NCBI RefSeq assembly: GCF_000520015.2
Contig: NZ_CP007044.2
Coordinates: 3,410,001-3,474,000 of the forward strand
Direction of reading: 5' to 3'
DNA: 64,000 bases
From: Chania multitudinisentens RB-25
GTDB lineage: Bacteria; Pseudomonadota; Gammaproteobacteria; Enterobacterales; Enterobacteriaceae
The position numbers were made by a program, and so were the translations under genes. This document shows, piece after piece, positions 16,456 to 25,505 of the stretch. Below the pieces are notes generated by a model, which saw only the letters and a program-made list of their open reading frames with translations, had not been told where the DNA came from and did not search any database. Every line of letters begins with the position of its first letter. Within the stretch, counting starts at the first letter, position 1.

Positions 16456-17778
16456 GTGCGGCAGATAGTCCAAACTATCGTTCTGGCATATAACAACCTG
16501 CCTCGGCCCCATCGCGTAATGCTTGGGTCGTTGACAGTCGTGACACTGGCCGTTGCTGTTTGGCGGCCTTCTGTCTATCACCCGGAACATAACCCAATCG
16601 TTAAAGATGTTGAATTAGAATCCAATCAGTTACGCTCTTTGTTACCCGAGGCCAGCGAGCCGATAGACGTTGAGCAACCGACTCCCGATGATGACATCCC
16701 GCAGGATGAACTGGATCAGAAGATCGCCGGTGAAGCGGGTGTGCATGAATATGTGATTTCTACTGGCGATACGCTGGGCAGCGTTCTGACCCAGTACGGC
16801 ATCGAAATGTCGGATGTTTCGTTGCTGGCTTCGCAATATCGCGACCTGCGTAACCTGAAAATTGGTCAGCAACTATCGTGGACACTGAATGATACGGGCG
16901 ACCTGCAACGTTTAACCTGGGAAGTCTCGCGTCGTGAAACACGCACTTATGATCGCGTGGGCAACAGCTTCAAAGAATCTCAGGAAACCCAAAAAGGCGA
17001 GTGGCGCAATAGCGTGCTGAGCGGCCAGTTGAACGGCAGCTTTGTCACTAGTGCTTCTGCGGCGGGTCTTAGCCGGGCTGAAATCAATGCAGTGACCAAA
17101 GCGCTGCAATGGCAACTTGATTTCCGTAAACTGCGTAAAGGGGATCAATTTGCGGCGCTGATGTCACGTGAACAGTTTGATGGCAAGATCGAGCAAAGCC
17201 AACTGCTGGGCGTGCGTATGCGCAGCGGGGGCAAAGATTACTATGCGATCCGCGCTGAAGACGGCAAGTTCTATGATCGTCAGGCTTCTGGTCTGGCGCG
17301 TGGTTTTATGCGTTTTCCTACCATGAAACAGTTCCGTATCTCCTCCCACTTCAGCCCGCGCCGGCTGAACCCTGTGACGGGGCGAGTGGCTCCGCACAGA
17401 GGTGTGGATTTCTCTATGCCAGTGGGTACACCAGTGCTGTCCGTGGGTGACGGTGAGGTTGTTGCGGCTAAATATGGCAGTGATACCGGTAACTACGTCG
17501 CGATTCGCCATGGGCGCCAATATACCACGCGTTATATGCATCTTAAGAAAGCGTTGGTGAAACCGGGGCAGAAAATCAAACGTGGCGATCGTATCGGGCT
17601 TTCCGGTAATACTGGCCGCTCTACTGGCCCGCATTTGCACTATGAAATGTGGGTCAACCAGCAGGCGGTAAACCCGGTGACGGCCAAGCTGCCACGCTCT
17701 GAAGGGCTGAGCGGCAAAGATCGCAGTGATTATCTGGCAGTGGTGAAAGAAGTGGTTCCGCAGCTGCAGCTGGATTAA
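16456..17778 (+). CDS. mepM: Murein DD-endopeptidase MepM
   Basis: 440 aa, the same length as E. coli MepM. It cleaves D-Ala-mDAP crosslinks so that new peptidoglycan can be inserted. It has an N-terminal membrane anchor (about 20-40), a LysM domain (about 95-145, HEYVISTGDTLGSVL) and a C-terminal M23 metallopeptidase with Zn ligands in HRGVD and HLHYE. It uses a GTG start at 16456 preceded by GAGGATAA, 21 nt after znuA. Confidence 0.95.
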   Translation: MRQIVQTIVLAYNNLPRPHRVMLGSLTVVTLAVAVWRPSVYHPEHNPIVKDVELESNQLRSLLPEASEPIDVEQPTPDDDIPQDELDQKIAGEAGVHEYVISTGDTLGSVLTQYGIEMSDVSLLASQYRDLRNLKIGQQLSWTLNDTGDLQRLTWEVSRRETRTYDRVGNSFKESQETQKGEWRNSVLSGQLNGSFVTSASAAGLSRAEINAVTKALQWQLDFRKLRKGDQFAALMSREQFDGKIEQSQLLGVRMRSGGKDYYAIRAEDGKFYDRQASGLARGFMRFPTMKQFRISSHFSPRRLNPVTGRVAPHRGVDFSMPVGTPVLSVGDGEVVAAKYGSDTGNYVAIRHGRQYTTRYMHLKKALVKPGQKIKRGDRIGLSGNTGRSTGPHLHYEMWVNQQAVNPVTAKLPRSEGLSGKDRSDYLAVVKEVVPQLQLD

Positions 17779-17802
17779 GACTTTCATTAAATTCTGATCA
17801 TA

Positions 17803-17833
17803 CATCGGCCTGATTGCGGGCCGATGCTTTTTA
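17803..17833 (+). terminator. Rho-independent terminator after mepM
   Basis: CATCGGCC-loop-GGCCGATG stem followed by CTTTTTATATT. Confidence 0.75.
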
Positions 17834-17883
17834 TATTGGCACCTGTTCGGTGTAAATGACACAGTCATTGTCTGCAATAATGA

Positions 17884-17948
17884 TTATACCCAAAGGATTT
17901 CAGGCGACAGGCAATCTATTCCCCTGCAAATGTGGCTGGTGGGTATAA
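17884..17948. repeat. Dispersed palindromic repeat, copy 4
   Basis: Flanked by the characteristic inverted ends TTATACCC (17884) and GGGTATAA (17941). The interior is diverged (AAAGGATTTCAGGCGACAGG). It forms part of the lpxM leader. Confidence 0.6.
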
Positions 17949-17975
17949 CAGAAGCGTTAAGTGAAGAGCGGGTAC

Positions 17976-18947
17976 ATGCAAAACGAGAAAAAATCGAACG
18001 TAGAGTTCATTCCACAATTCCAGAAAGCCTTTTTCCACCCGCGTTACTGGGGGGTTTGGTTGGGTACCGGGCTGATGGCCGGCATTTCTCTACTTCCGGC
18101 GCGCGTGCGCGATCCCATGCTGGGTGCTCTTGGTAAACGGGTGGGAAAGGTAGCCAAAGGCGCCCGCCGTCGTGCGCGTATCAACTTGCTTTATTGCCTG
18201 CCGGATGTGCCGGAAAATCAGCGTGAACACATCATTGATGAAATGTTCGCGACTGCTCCGCAGTCAATGATTCTGATGGCCGAGCTGGCCTGCCGTAACC
18301 CGGAAAAAGTGCTGAAACGCGTGCGTTGGCATGGTGAAGAGGTGCTGGATAATATTCGTCAGGAAGGCCGTAACGTGATTTTTCTGGTGCCGCATGGTTG
18401 GGCGGTGGATGTGCCTGCCATGCTGATGGCTGCACGTGGTCAACCTATGGCAGCCATGTTCCATAATCAGAGCAATCCGCTGGTGGATTATTTGTGGAAC
18501 AGCGTGCGCCGTAAGTTTGGTGGCCGCCTGCATGCGCGCAATGATGGGATCAAACCCTTTATCAGCTCGGTGCGCCAGGGATATTGGGGGTACTATTTGC
18601 CGGATCAGGATCACGGTGCTGAACATAGCGAGTTTGTTGATTTCTTTGCCACCTATAAAGCAACGTTACCTGCTGTGGGGCGTTTAATGAAGGTGTGCCG
18701 GGCGGCGATCGTTCCATTGTTTCCGGTGTATAACGGTAAAACCAGCATGTTGGATATCTATATTGGTGAACCGATGGATGATTTGGCAAACGCAGATGAT
18801 CGACGTATTGCTCGCCGGATGAATGAAGAGGTTGAAAACCTGGTTGGCCCGAATCCAGAACAATATACCTGGATACTGAAATTGCTGAAAACGCGGAAAG
18901 AAGGGGAAATTGAACCCTATTCACGGAAAGAGTTATACCCTAAATAA
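17976..18947 (+). CDS. lpxM: Lipid A myristoyltransferase LpxM
   Basis: 323 aa, the same length as E. coli LpxM (MsbB). This inner-membrane acyltransferase adds the secondary myristoyl chain to Kdo2-lipid A. An N-terminal hydrophobic segment is followed by the HX4D catalytic motif in PHGWAVD (about residue 138). The ATG at 17976 fits the family length; the GTG at 17961 would add five residues. The last codons and stop (TATACCCTAAATAA) are supplied by a dispersed repeat, giving the ending LYPK. Confidence 0.95.
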   Translation: MQNEKKSNVEFIPQFQKAFFHPRYWGVWLGTGLMAGISLLPARVRDPMLGALGKRVGKVAKGARRRARINLLYCLPDVPENQREHIIDEMFATAPQSMILMAELACRNPEKVLKRVRWHGEEVLDNIRQEGRNVIFLVPHGWAVDVPAMLMAARGQPMAAMFHNQSNPLVDYLWNSVRRKFGGRLHARNDGIKPFISSVRQGYWGYYLPDQDHGAEHSEFVDFFATYKATLPAVGRLMKVCRAAIVPLFPVYNGKTSMLDIYIGEPMDDLANADDRRIARRMNEEVENLVGPNPEQYTWILKLLKTRKEGEIEPYSRKELYPK

Positions 18948-18965
18948 TTCGAGTTGCGGGCAAGC
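18935..18965. repeat. Dispersed palindromic repeat, copy 5 (left end)
   Basis: TATACCCTAAATAATTCGAG followed by TTGCGGGC is the best-preserved left end of the family in the window. The right end is not recognisable. The lpxM stop codon TAA lies inside it. Confidence 0.65.
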
Positions 18966-19030
18966 GACAATTTCGTGACCAATACCCTCCTCAGTTGTCT
19001 CAAACCATCAGCTCTCTTGAGGTAATGGCG

Positions 19031-19065
19031 AAAAAAAGGCCGGTCGGCGTAAGCTGACCGGCCTT
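19031..19065 (-). terminator. Rho-independent terminator of pykA
   Basis: On the minus strand a 10-bp AAGGCCGGTC/GACCGGCCTT stem is followed by a run of T (A-run at 19031-19037 on the plus strand), 19 nt after the pykA stop. Confidence 0.88.
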
Positions 19066-19083
19066 AGAGAGTACCCGGTGTGA

Positions 19084-20526
19084 TTATTCTACACGCAGAA
19101 TACGGGTGGTATTGGTGGTGCCGACCGTACTCATCACGTCACCTTGGGTGACGATCACCAGATCGCCAGAAACCAGATAGCCTTTGTCGCGCAGGCGGTT
19201 GATCGCATCGTTGGCGGCAGCTACGCCGTCGCTGTGGCTGCCGAAGTAAACGGGCGTTACACCACGATACAGAGCGGTCAGATTAAGCGTGTGTTCATGG
19301 CGTGACATGGCGAAGATCGGCAGGCCGGAACTAATACGCGACATCATCAATGCGGTGCGGCCAGACTCAGTCATCGCAATGATGGCAGTGACGCCTTTCA
19401 GGTGGTTGGCGGCATACATCGAAGACATGGCAATGGCTTCTTCGACATTGTCGAACTGCATATCAAGACGGTGTTTGGAAACGTTGATGCTTGGGATTTT
19501 TTCAGCCCCCAGGCAAACACGAGCCATTGCGGCAACGGTTTCGGCAGGATACTGCCCAGCGGCGGTTTCGGCAGACAGCATCACCGCATCCGTCCCATCC
19601 AGTACCGCGTTTGCTACGTCCATTACTTCGGCGCGGGTTGGCATTGGATTGGTGATCATCGATTCCATCATTTGGGTGGCGGTGATCACGGCACGATTCA
19701 GCGTGCGGGCGCGGCGGATCAGTTTCTTCTGGATACCGACCAGCTCAGGATCGCCGATTTCCACCCCTAAATCGCCACGGGCGACCATCACCACGTCGGA
19801 AGCCAGAATGATATCATCCATGGCTTCGTCGCTGCTCACGGCTTCGGCACGTTCGACCTTCGAAATAATTTTGGCGTTACAACCTGCGTCGCGTGCCAAA
19901 CGGCGTGCATAATTCAGGTCTTCACCGGTACGTGGGAAGGAGACGGCAAGATAATCAACGCCAATTTTGGCCGCGGTGATGATATCGGCTTTGTCTTTCT
20001 CGGTCAGGGCTTCTGCCGACAGGCCGCCGCCCAACTTATTGATACCTTTATTGTTCGACAGCGGGCCACCCACGGTCACTTCAGTGAAGACTTTCATCCC
20101 CTGAACTTCAAGCACTTTTAACTGCACGCGGCCATCATCCAGCAGCAAGACATCGCCTGGTACGACGTCGGCAGGCAGGCCTTTATAGTCGATACCGACT
20201 TTTTCTTTATCGCCTTCGCCTTTAGACAGGTTGGCATCGAGCAGGAATTTATCACCGACGTTAAGGAAGACTTTGCCTTCCTTAAAGGTGGATACACGAA
20301 TTTTTGGCCCTTGAAGGTCGCCAAGGATAGCGACATGACGCCCCAGTTTGGCAGCAATTTCGCGCACTTTATTGGCACGAGCCTGATGGTCTTCTGCGCT
20401 GCCGTGGGAGAAATTAAGCCGAACGACGTTCGCACCAGCGGCAATAATCTTTTCCAGATTATTATCGCGGTCGGTAGCCGGGCCTAATGTAGTAACGATT
20501 TTGGTTCTTCTGAGCCGTCTGGACAT
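19084..20526 (-). CDS. pykA: Pyruvate kinase II
   Basis: 480 aa, the E. coli PykA length. It converts phosphoenolpyruvate and ADP to pyruvate and ATP; the PykA isozyme is AMP-activated. The N-terminal barrel carries RRTKIVTTLGPA, and the active-site segment MVARGDLGVEIG is intact. GGAG precedes the ATG. It lies between lpxM and hexR as in E. coli. Confidence 0.97.
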   Translation of the reverse strand: MSRRLRRTKIVTTLGPATDRDNNLEKIIAAGANVVRLNFSHGSAEDHQARANKVREIAAKLGRHVAILGDLQGPKIRVSTFKEGKVFLNVGDKFLLDANLSKGEGDKEKVGIDYKGLPADVVPGDVLLLDDGRVQLKVLEVQGMKVFTEVTVGGPLSNNKGINKLGGGLSAEALTEKDKADIITAAKIGVDYLAVSFPRTGEDLNYARRLARDAGCNAKIISKVERAEAVSSDEAMDDIILASDVVMVARGDLGVEIGDPELVGIQKKLIRRARTLNRAVITATQMMESMITNPMPTRAEVMDVANAVLDGTDAVMLSAETAAGQYPAETVAAMARVCLGAEKIPSINVSKHRLDMQFDNVEEAIAMSSMYAANHLKGVTAIIAMTESGRTALMMSRISSGLPIFAMSRHEHTLNLTALYRGVTPVYFGSHSDGVAAANDAINRLRDKGYLVSGDLVIVTQGDVMSTVGTTNTTRILRVE

Positions 20527-20715
20527 GTCTTACTCCGTTGACTGGTAAAGCAAATTATTGGTGCTACTAAATGTTAGGATAACGAAACTGAGCGTGAACA
20601 ACCACTTTAGTCTGCCGATGTTTCACCCAGATTATCCGTATGTGCATGTTGACACAGTACAACTTATAATTTCGCCGTTCTTACATCCTGCTTTGAGCGG
20701 CGGTTTTTACATCAA

Positions 20716-21588
20716 TTACGAATCAAAACTATTAGAAATGAACGCGCCCTTATCAAAGCGCGATTCTTTCAACGCTTCCTTGACCCGCTTCAAGTTATCT
20801 CTGAATTTAGCGCCTCTGCGCAAGGTAAATCCGGTTGCCAAAACGTCGATGAGCGTTAACTGGGCAATTCGTGACACCATTGGCATATAAACATCGGTAT
20901 CTTCCGGTACATCAAGCAACAAAGCGAGGGTCGCTTCTTTGGCCAACGGAGTATCACGTGAGGTGATGGCGATGACGGTTGCGTCGTTTTCACGCGCCAG
21001 ATGAGCCATTTCCACCAGGTTCTTGGTTCGCCCGGTGTGTGAGATCAACACCACAACGTCACCTTCCCCTGAATTCATGCAGCTCATGCGCTGCATCACG
21101 ATATCGTCGAAGTACACTACCGGAATATTGAAACGGAAAAACTTGTTCATGGCGTCGTGCGCAACGGCGGCGGAAGCGCCTAAACCGAAGAAAGAGATTT
21201 TTTTTGCCTGGGTCAGCAGATCAACCGCACGATTGATTGCGGTAATATCGAGGTTTGCCTTTACTGTATCCAGGCTGGCCATCACGGATTCAAAGATTTT
21301 GCTGGTGTAGGCATCAACGCTGTCATCTTCTTCCACGTTACGGTTTACGTAAGGTGTGCCATTAGCCAGGCTTTGCGCCAAGTGCAGTTTAAAATCGGGG
21401 AACCCTTTGGTATCCAGGCGGCGACAGAAACGGTTGACGGTGGGTTCACTGACATCGGCCATTTTAGCCAGTGTGGCGATGCTTGAGTGAATGGCGGTTT
21501 GTGGGGAGGCGAGGATCACCTCGGCGACTTTTCTTTCAGATTTGCTCAGGAGCTCCAGATGGTTCTGGATTTTTTCCAGCGTATTCAT
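20716..21588 (-). CDS. hexR: HexR transcriptional regulator (RpiR family)
   Basis: 290-aa regulator of central sugar metabolism that responds to 2-keto-3-deoxy-6-phosphogluconate. It has an N-terminal RpiR helix-turn-helix (VSEPTVNRFCRRL, about 45-60) and a C-terminal SIS sugar-phosphate domain. The start at 21588 matches the family, but the frame is open upstream to 21645 and none of the candidate ATGs has a clear Shine-Dalgarno sequence. A HexR-type operator lies before the divergent zwf gene. Confidence 0.93.
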   Translation of the reverse strand: MNTLEKIQNHLELLSKSERKVAEVILASPQTAIHSSIATLAKMADVSEPTVNRFCRRLDTKGFPDFKLHLAQSLANGTPYVNRNVEEDDSVDAYTSKIFESVMASLDTVKANLDITAINRAVDLLTQAKKISFFGLGASAAVAHDAMNKFFRFNIPVVYFDDIVMQRMSCMNSGEGDVVVLISHTGRTKNLVEMAHLARENDATVIAITSRDTPLAKEATLALLLDVPEDTDVYMPMVSRIAQLTLIDVLATGFTLRRGAKFRDNLKRVKEALKESRFDKGAFISNSFDS

Positions 21589-21611
21589 ATAACGGGAGTC
21601 ACTCATGGTTT

Positions 21612-21635
21612 TATACCCATTATTCATAGGGTATG
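21612..21635. repeat. Mini palindrome with TATACCC/GGGTATG ends
   Basis: TATACCC-ATTATTCATA-GGGTATG in the hexR leader. The ends match the dispersed repeat family, the interior does not; it may be a collapsed copy. Confidence 0.4.
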
Positions 21636-21912
21636 ACGATTTCATTCAAAGGAGAAATCAATGCCAGTTTAGTGAAAATATACTACGTGCTGGTAACCGT
21701 TGGCAGTGGTCGGCAGGAGATAAGCTGGCTTTTTTCACCAGAATATGACCTGTGTCTAAGTTTCATAATGGTAAAAGAGTGTCAAAAAAGACAGAAAATT
21801 ACAACTTTCCCTACTGTTACGGGGATCGGCGTTAACACTGTAGTTTTTGGGGATTTTTTTCTGCTTTTGATCCGGGTTTACTGGTTGTAGTTAAAAAGAG
21901 TACATTAAGCAA

Positions 21913-21927
21913 TGTAAGAAAATTACA
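21913..21927. promoter_or_regulatory. HexR operator in zwf leader
   Basis: TGTAAGAAAATTACA matches the HexR pattern TGTAA-N5-TTACA perfectly. It ends 25 nt before the zwf ATG. HexR repression of zwf is established in related proteobacteria. Confidence 0.7.
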
Positions 21928-21952
21928 GATATCCTGCAATGAGGAGATGAAC

Positions 21953-23428
21953 ATGGCGGTAACCTCTACAGCCCAGGCGTGTGACCTGGTTATTTTCGGC
22001 GCGAAAGGCGATTTGGCGCGTCGTAAACTGCTGCCTTCTCTGTATCAGTTGGAGAAAGCCGGCCATATCCATCCGGATACCCGTATTATCGGTGTAGGCC
22101 GCGCCGAGTGGGATAAAGAAGCTTATACCAAGGTGGTCAAGGAAGCGCTTGGCACCTTTATGAAAGAAGAGCTGAACGATGAGCTGTGGGCCACCCTGAG
22201 CGCCCGTCTGGATTTCTGCAATCTGGACGTTAACGACAGCAAACATTTCGCCAACCTGGGTAAAATGCTGGATCAGAAGCATCGTACCACCATTAACTAT
22301 TTTGCCATGCCACCCAGCACCTTTGGTGCGATTTGCAAAGGGTTGGGCGAAGCCAAGCTGAATAAAGAACCTGCGCGTGTGGTGATGGAAAAGCCGCTTG
22401 GTACCGATTTGGCCTCTTCCCGTGTGATCAACGATCAGGTAGCGGAATATTTTAACGAATGCCAGGTTTACCGTATTGACCATTATTTGGGGAAAGAAAC
22501 GGTACTCAATCTGCTGGCGCTGCGTTTTGCCAACTCTCTGTTTGCCTCTAACTGGGATAACCGTACTATCGATCACGTGCAGATTACGGTGGCGGAAGAG
22601 GTGGGGATCGAAGGGCGCTGGGGTTACTTTGACCAGGCTGGCCAAATGCGTGACATGATCCAGAATCATCTGTTGCAGATCCTGACCATGATTGCCATGT
22701 CACCGCCTGCGGATTTGACCACCGATCGTATTCGTGACGAAAAAGTGAAGGTGCTGCGTTCGCTGCGCCGTATTGACCAGACCAATGTACGGGAAACCAC
22801 TGTGCGCGGCCAATACACGGCTGGGTTTGTGCAGGGCAAAAAAGTTCCCGGCTATCTGGAAGAAGAAGCTGCCAACAAAAGCAGCAACACTGAAACTTTT
22901 GTTTCCATTCGTGTGGATATCGACAACTGGCAGTGGGCCGGTGTACCGTTCTATCTGCGTACCGGTAAACGTTTGCCAACCAAATGCTCGGAAGTGGTGG
23001 TGTACTTCAAAAATCCACCGCTGAACCTGTTCCGTGATTCATACCAGCAGTTGCCACAGAACAAGTTGACCATCCGTTTGCAACCGGATGAAGGGATTGA
23101 AATTCAGGTACTGAACAAAGTACCGGGCCTGGATCACAAACACCGCCTGCAAACGACCAAACTGGACCTGAGTTTTTCGGAAACCTTCAATCAGGAGCAC
23201 GTAGCAGATGCTTACGAGCGCCTGTTGCTGGAAACCATGCGCGGTATCCAGGCGCTGTTTGTGCGCCGTGACGAGGTGGAAGAAGCCTGGAAATGGGTTG
23301 ATTCCATCATGGAAGCGTGGAAAGCAGACAACGAGGCTCCAAAACCTTACCAGTCCGGTACTTGGGGGCCAGTTGCTTCCGTGGCGATGATCACGCGTGA
23401 TGGTCGCTCTTGGAACGAGTTTGAATAA
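21953..23428 (+). CDS. zwf: Glucose-6-phosphate 1-dehydrogenase
   Basis: 491 aa, the same length as E. coli Zwf. It oxidises glucose-6-phosphate to 6-phosphogluconolactone with NADP+, opening the pentose-phosphate and Entner-Doudoroff routes. The nucleotide-binding FGAKGDLARRKLLP and active-site RIDHYLGKE motifs are intact. GAGGAGATGAAC precedes the ATG at 21953; an in-frame ATG at 21947 was rejected. It is likely controlled by HexR. Confidence 0.97.
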   Translation: MAVTSTAQACDLVIFGAKGDLARRKLLPSLYQLEKAGHIHPDTRIIGVGRAEWDKEAYTKVVKEALGTFMKEELNDELWATLSARLDFCNLDVNDSKHFANLGKMLDQKHRTTINYFAMPPSTFGAICKGLGEAKLNKEPARVVMEKPLGTDLASSRVINDQVAEYFNECQVYRIDHYLGKETVLNLLALRFANSLFASNWDNRTIDHVQITVAEEVGIEGRWGYFDQAGQMRDMIQNHLLQILTMIAMSPPADLTTDRIRDEKVKVLRSLRRIDQTNVRETTVRGQYTAGFVQGKKVPGYLEEEAANKSSNTETFVSIRVDIDNWQWAGVPFYLRTGKRLPTKCSEVVVYFKNPPLNLFRDSYQQLPQNKLTIRLQPDEGIEIQVLNKVPGLDHKHRLQTTKLDLSFSETFNQEHVADAYERLLLETMRGIQALFVRRDEVEEAWKWVDSIMEAWKADNEAPKPYQSGTWGPVASVAMITRDGRSWNEFE

Positions 23429-23436
23429 TCTATCTG

Positions 23437-23462
23437 CTGGCAGCCTGTCTGCCAGTTTTTTT
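23437..23462 (+). terminator. Rho-independent terminator of zwf
   Basis: CTGGCAG-CCTGT-CTGCCAG stem followed by seven T, 9 nt after the zwf stop. This argues that eda is transcribed separately. Confidence 0.85.
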
Positions 23463-23545
23463 ACCTAAAGAATTTCAAGTTACAGGCTGGCGATAACAGA
23501 ATGCTTCTACAGGTGAGTGACTGGAAGCGTGAAGGTAAGCAATAT
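23461..23545. repeat. Dispersed palindromic repeat, copy 6
   Basis: TTACCTAAAGAATTTCAAGT followed by TACAGG matches the left half of the family (CTAAATAATTCGAGTTGC). The following GAGTGACTGG segment also resembles the interior of longer copies that I recall from related genomes. It overlaps the end of the zwf terminator T-run. Confidence 0.5.
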
Positions 23546-23647
23546 CGTAACCTGAAGAATACAGCGGTGCGGTCGGAATCCGCAGCAATGCGGAGCCCTG
23601 TGGCAGGGGCGTGCCATACACAAACCGAAGTAGTGGAGATGACGACG

Positions 23648-24289
23648 ATGAAAAACTGGAAAACCAGCGCAGAGCAGATCCTGACGGCAGGCCCAGTCGT
23701 TCCGGTAATTGTAATCAACAAACTGGAACACGCGGTGCCGCTAGCTAAAGCGCTGGTTGCTGGAGGCGTGCGCGTATTGGAAGTGACGTTGCGTACCGCC
23801 TGTGCGATGGATGCGATTCGTGCGATTGCTAAAGAAGTACCAGATGCGATTATTGGTGCAGGAACGGTGATTAACTCGCAGCAATTGCATGAAGTGACCG
23901 AGTCTGGAGCGCAGTTTGCTATCAGCCCAGGTTTGACCGATAGCCTGTTGAAAGCAGCGACCGCAGGCAGTATTCCGTTGATCCCGGGTATCAGCACGGT
24001 GTCTGAACTGATGCTGGGGATGGACCACGGTCTGCGTGAGTTCAAGTTCTTCCCGGCAGAAGCGAATGGCGGGGTTAAAGCACTGCAAGCGATTGGCGGC
24101 CCGTTCCCGCAGATTCGTTTCTGCCCGACAGGTGGGATCACCCCAAATAATTACCGTGACTATCTGGCACTGAAAAGCGTGCTGTGCATCGGTGGTTCCT
24201 GGTTGGTGCCAGCAGACGCCCTGGAAAAAGGCGACTATGCCCGCATCACTGAACTGGCGCGTGAAGCCGTCAAAGGTGCTCGCGCATAA
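23648..24289 (+). CDS. eda: KDPG / 4-hydroxy-2-oxoglutarate aldolase
   Basis: 213 aa, the same length as E. coli Eda. It splits 2-keto-3-deoxy-6-phosphogluconate into pyruvate and glyceraldehyde-3-phosphate. The Schiff-base Lys133 lies in EFKFFPAE, and the catalytic Glu45 and Arg49 lie in EVTLR. GGAG at 23635-23638 favours the ATG at 23648 over the one at 23639. Edd, which separates zwf and eda in E. coli, is absent, so KDPG must come from an edd elsewhere or from hexuronate breakdown. Confidence 0.95.
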   Translation: MKNWKTSAEQILTAGPVVPVIVINKLEHAVPLAKALVAGGVRVLEVTLRTACAMDAIRAIAKEVPDAIIGAGTVINSQQLHEVTESGAQFAISPGLTDSLLKAATAGSIPLIPGISTVSELMLGMDHGLREFKFFPAEANGGVKALQAIGGPFPQIRFCPTGGITPNNYRDYLALKSVLCIGGSWLVPADALEKGDYARITELAREAVKGARA

Positions 24290-24318
24290 ATTGCGGGATC
24301 GATCACCGTAATCCCTGC

Positions 24319-24346
24319 AAAGCCCGGCATTATGTCGGGCTTTTTT
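24319..24346 (+). terminator. Rho-independent terminator of eda
   Basis: AAGCCCGGCATTATGTCGGGCTT hairpin followed by a run of T, 30 nt after the eda stop. Confidence 0.88.
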
Positions 24347-24532
24347 AATTTTTAAAAGTGTTAACGCTTTTATATTTAAATCATTTTTTTCTGTTTTTTG
24401 TGAGAATAGCGGTTTGCTTTATAACGGCTGTTATGCTAAAAATAGCGCAGTTGAAAATTTTGTATTAATGAGGATATTGGGCAAATCGCACGGTGTGCGG
24501 CTGAAAATAGAGAATAATTATGATGCTAATTA

Positions 24533-24634
24533 ATGTTATTCCTCTCAAAACGTCTGTTTACTCACTTTTCCTTTCTGTCATTCTTGCCAGTGAGCACCAT
24601 TGGTGCAGTGAGCTATAGCGTCTCTCTCCCTTAA
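24533..24634 (+). CDS. Candidate leader peptide of mdtJI (MdtU-like position)
   Basis: A 33-codon frame starting MLFLSKRLFTHFSF and ending SVSLP, close to the 34-aa length reported for E. coli MdtU. A competing 32-codon frame at 24520-24618 (MMLINVIPLK, ending HHWCSEL) overlaps it. Neither has a strong Shine-Dalgarno sequence and I cannot recall the MdtU sequence well enough to decide. Only the position and length support a leader role. Confidence 0.3.
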   Translation: MLFLSKRLFTHFSFLSFLPVSTIGAVSYSVSLP

Positions 24635-24816
24635 CCGGTGCTGATGGCAGGTTTTATTGCTGCTCATCCGGCGTAACCGGACAAATCTTTTTATAGCATT
24701 CGGGTTGGTTTATCCCCAGAGATCTTTGCGTCTCAGATGGCTTCGTATGCCAGTTTGACGAGATCATATTGGGATAAATACGCCTTAGCGTGCGTTATTC
24801 GCCGTTTGGGAGAGAA

Positions 24817-25188
24817 ATGATGATTTATTGGATTTTTTTGGGCTTTGCTATTGTGGCTGAAATCATCGGCACTTTATCGATGAAATACGCCAGCGTTAGC
24901 GGGGGTATGACCGGGCATATTGTGATGTATGTGATGATTACCGGTTCTTATGTGATGTTGTCGTTAGCAGTTAAACGTGTGGCGTTGGGGGTGGCTTATG
25001 CGCTGTGGGAAGGCATCGGTATCCTGTTTATTACCTTGTTTAGCGTAACGTTGTTCGATGAACCTATTTCTGCTCTAAAGGTGCTGGGATTAGTGATTCT
25101 GGTCGCTGGGATTTTGTTGGTGAAGTCTGGCACCAATAAAGCACGAAAACAGGTCAGCCCGCGAGGTGACAATCATGCAACAGCTTGA
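24817..25188 (+). CDS. mdtJ: Spermidine export protein MdtJ (SMR family)
   Basis: 123-aa small multidrug resistance protein with four transmembrane helices. It works as a heterodimer with MdtI to export spermidine. The SMR signature includes the conserved Glu in AEIIGTLSMKYA and the segment GVAYALWEGIGI. GGGAGAGAA precedes the ATG at 24817. Its 3' end overlaps the start of mdtI by 14 nt. Confidence 0.93.
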   Translation: MMIYWIFLGFAIVAEIIGTLSMKYASVSGGMTGHIVMYVMITGSYVMLSLAVKRVALGVAYALWEGIGILFITLFSVTLFDEPISALKVLGLVILVAGILLVKSGTNKARKQVSPRGDNHATA

Positions 25189-25504
25189 GTTGTACCACCT
25201 TGGGTTCTTGGCATTAGCCATCGTGTTAGAAATTATTGCGAACATCTTTCTGAAAATGTCGGACGGTTTCCGGCGGATTTGGTTGGGGTTGTTGTCACTG
25301 TTGTCAGTGCTGGGGGCATTCAGTGCATTGGCGCAGGCGGTAAAGGGGATCGATCTGTTGGTAGCCTATGCGCTGTGGGGCGGTTTTGGTATCGCTGCGA
25401 CTATCGCCGCAGGATGGATTCTGTTTGGGCAACGCTTAAATGCCAAGGGATGGCTGGGGCTGATCTTGCTGTTAGTTGGCATGGTGATGATTAAACTGGC
25501 TTGA
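25175..25504 (+). CDS. mdtI: Spermidine export protein MdtI (SMR family)
   Basis: 109 aa, the E. coli MdtI length, with four transmembrane helices. It is the partner of MdtJ; the conserved Glu is in LEIIANIFLK and the signature GIDLLVAYALWGGFGI is intact. The ATG at 25175 follows GAGGTGACAATC inside the mdtJ coding end. Confidence 0.94.
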   Translation: MQQLELYHLGFLALAIVLEIIANIFLKMSDGFRRIWLGLLSLLSVLGAFSALAQAVKGIDLLVAYALWGGFGIAATIAAGWILFGQRLNAKGWLGLILLLVGMVMIKLA

Positions 25505-25505
25505 T

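Larger units (their letters stand above)
21589..21952. promoter_or_regulatory. Divergent hexR/zwf control region
   Basis: 364 nt without a gene. It holds a small palindrome with repeat-type ends (TATACCC...GGGTATG, 21612-21635), a second palindrome TGTCAAAAAAGACA at 21780-21793, and the HexR-type site at 21913-21927. The zwf Shine-Dalgarno GAGGAG is at 21941. Confidence 0.5.
24290..24816. promoter_or_regulatory. Long mdtJI leader region
   Basis: 527 nt between eda and mdtJ. After the eda terminator comes an AT-rich segment (about 24345-24480) of promoter character, then two overlapping short open frames (24520-24618 and 24533-24634), then 180 nt of unassigned leader. The E. coli mdtJI operon has a regulatory upstream ORF (mdtU) and responds to spermidine, so a long leader here fits that pattern. 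Confidence 0.45.
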
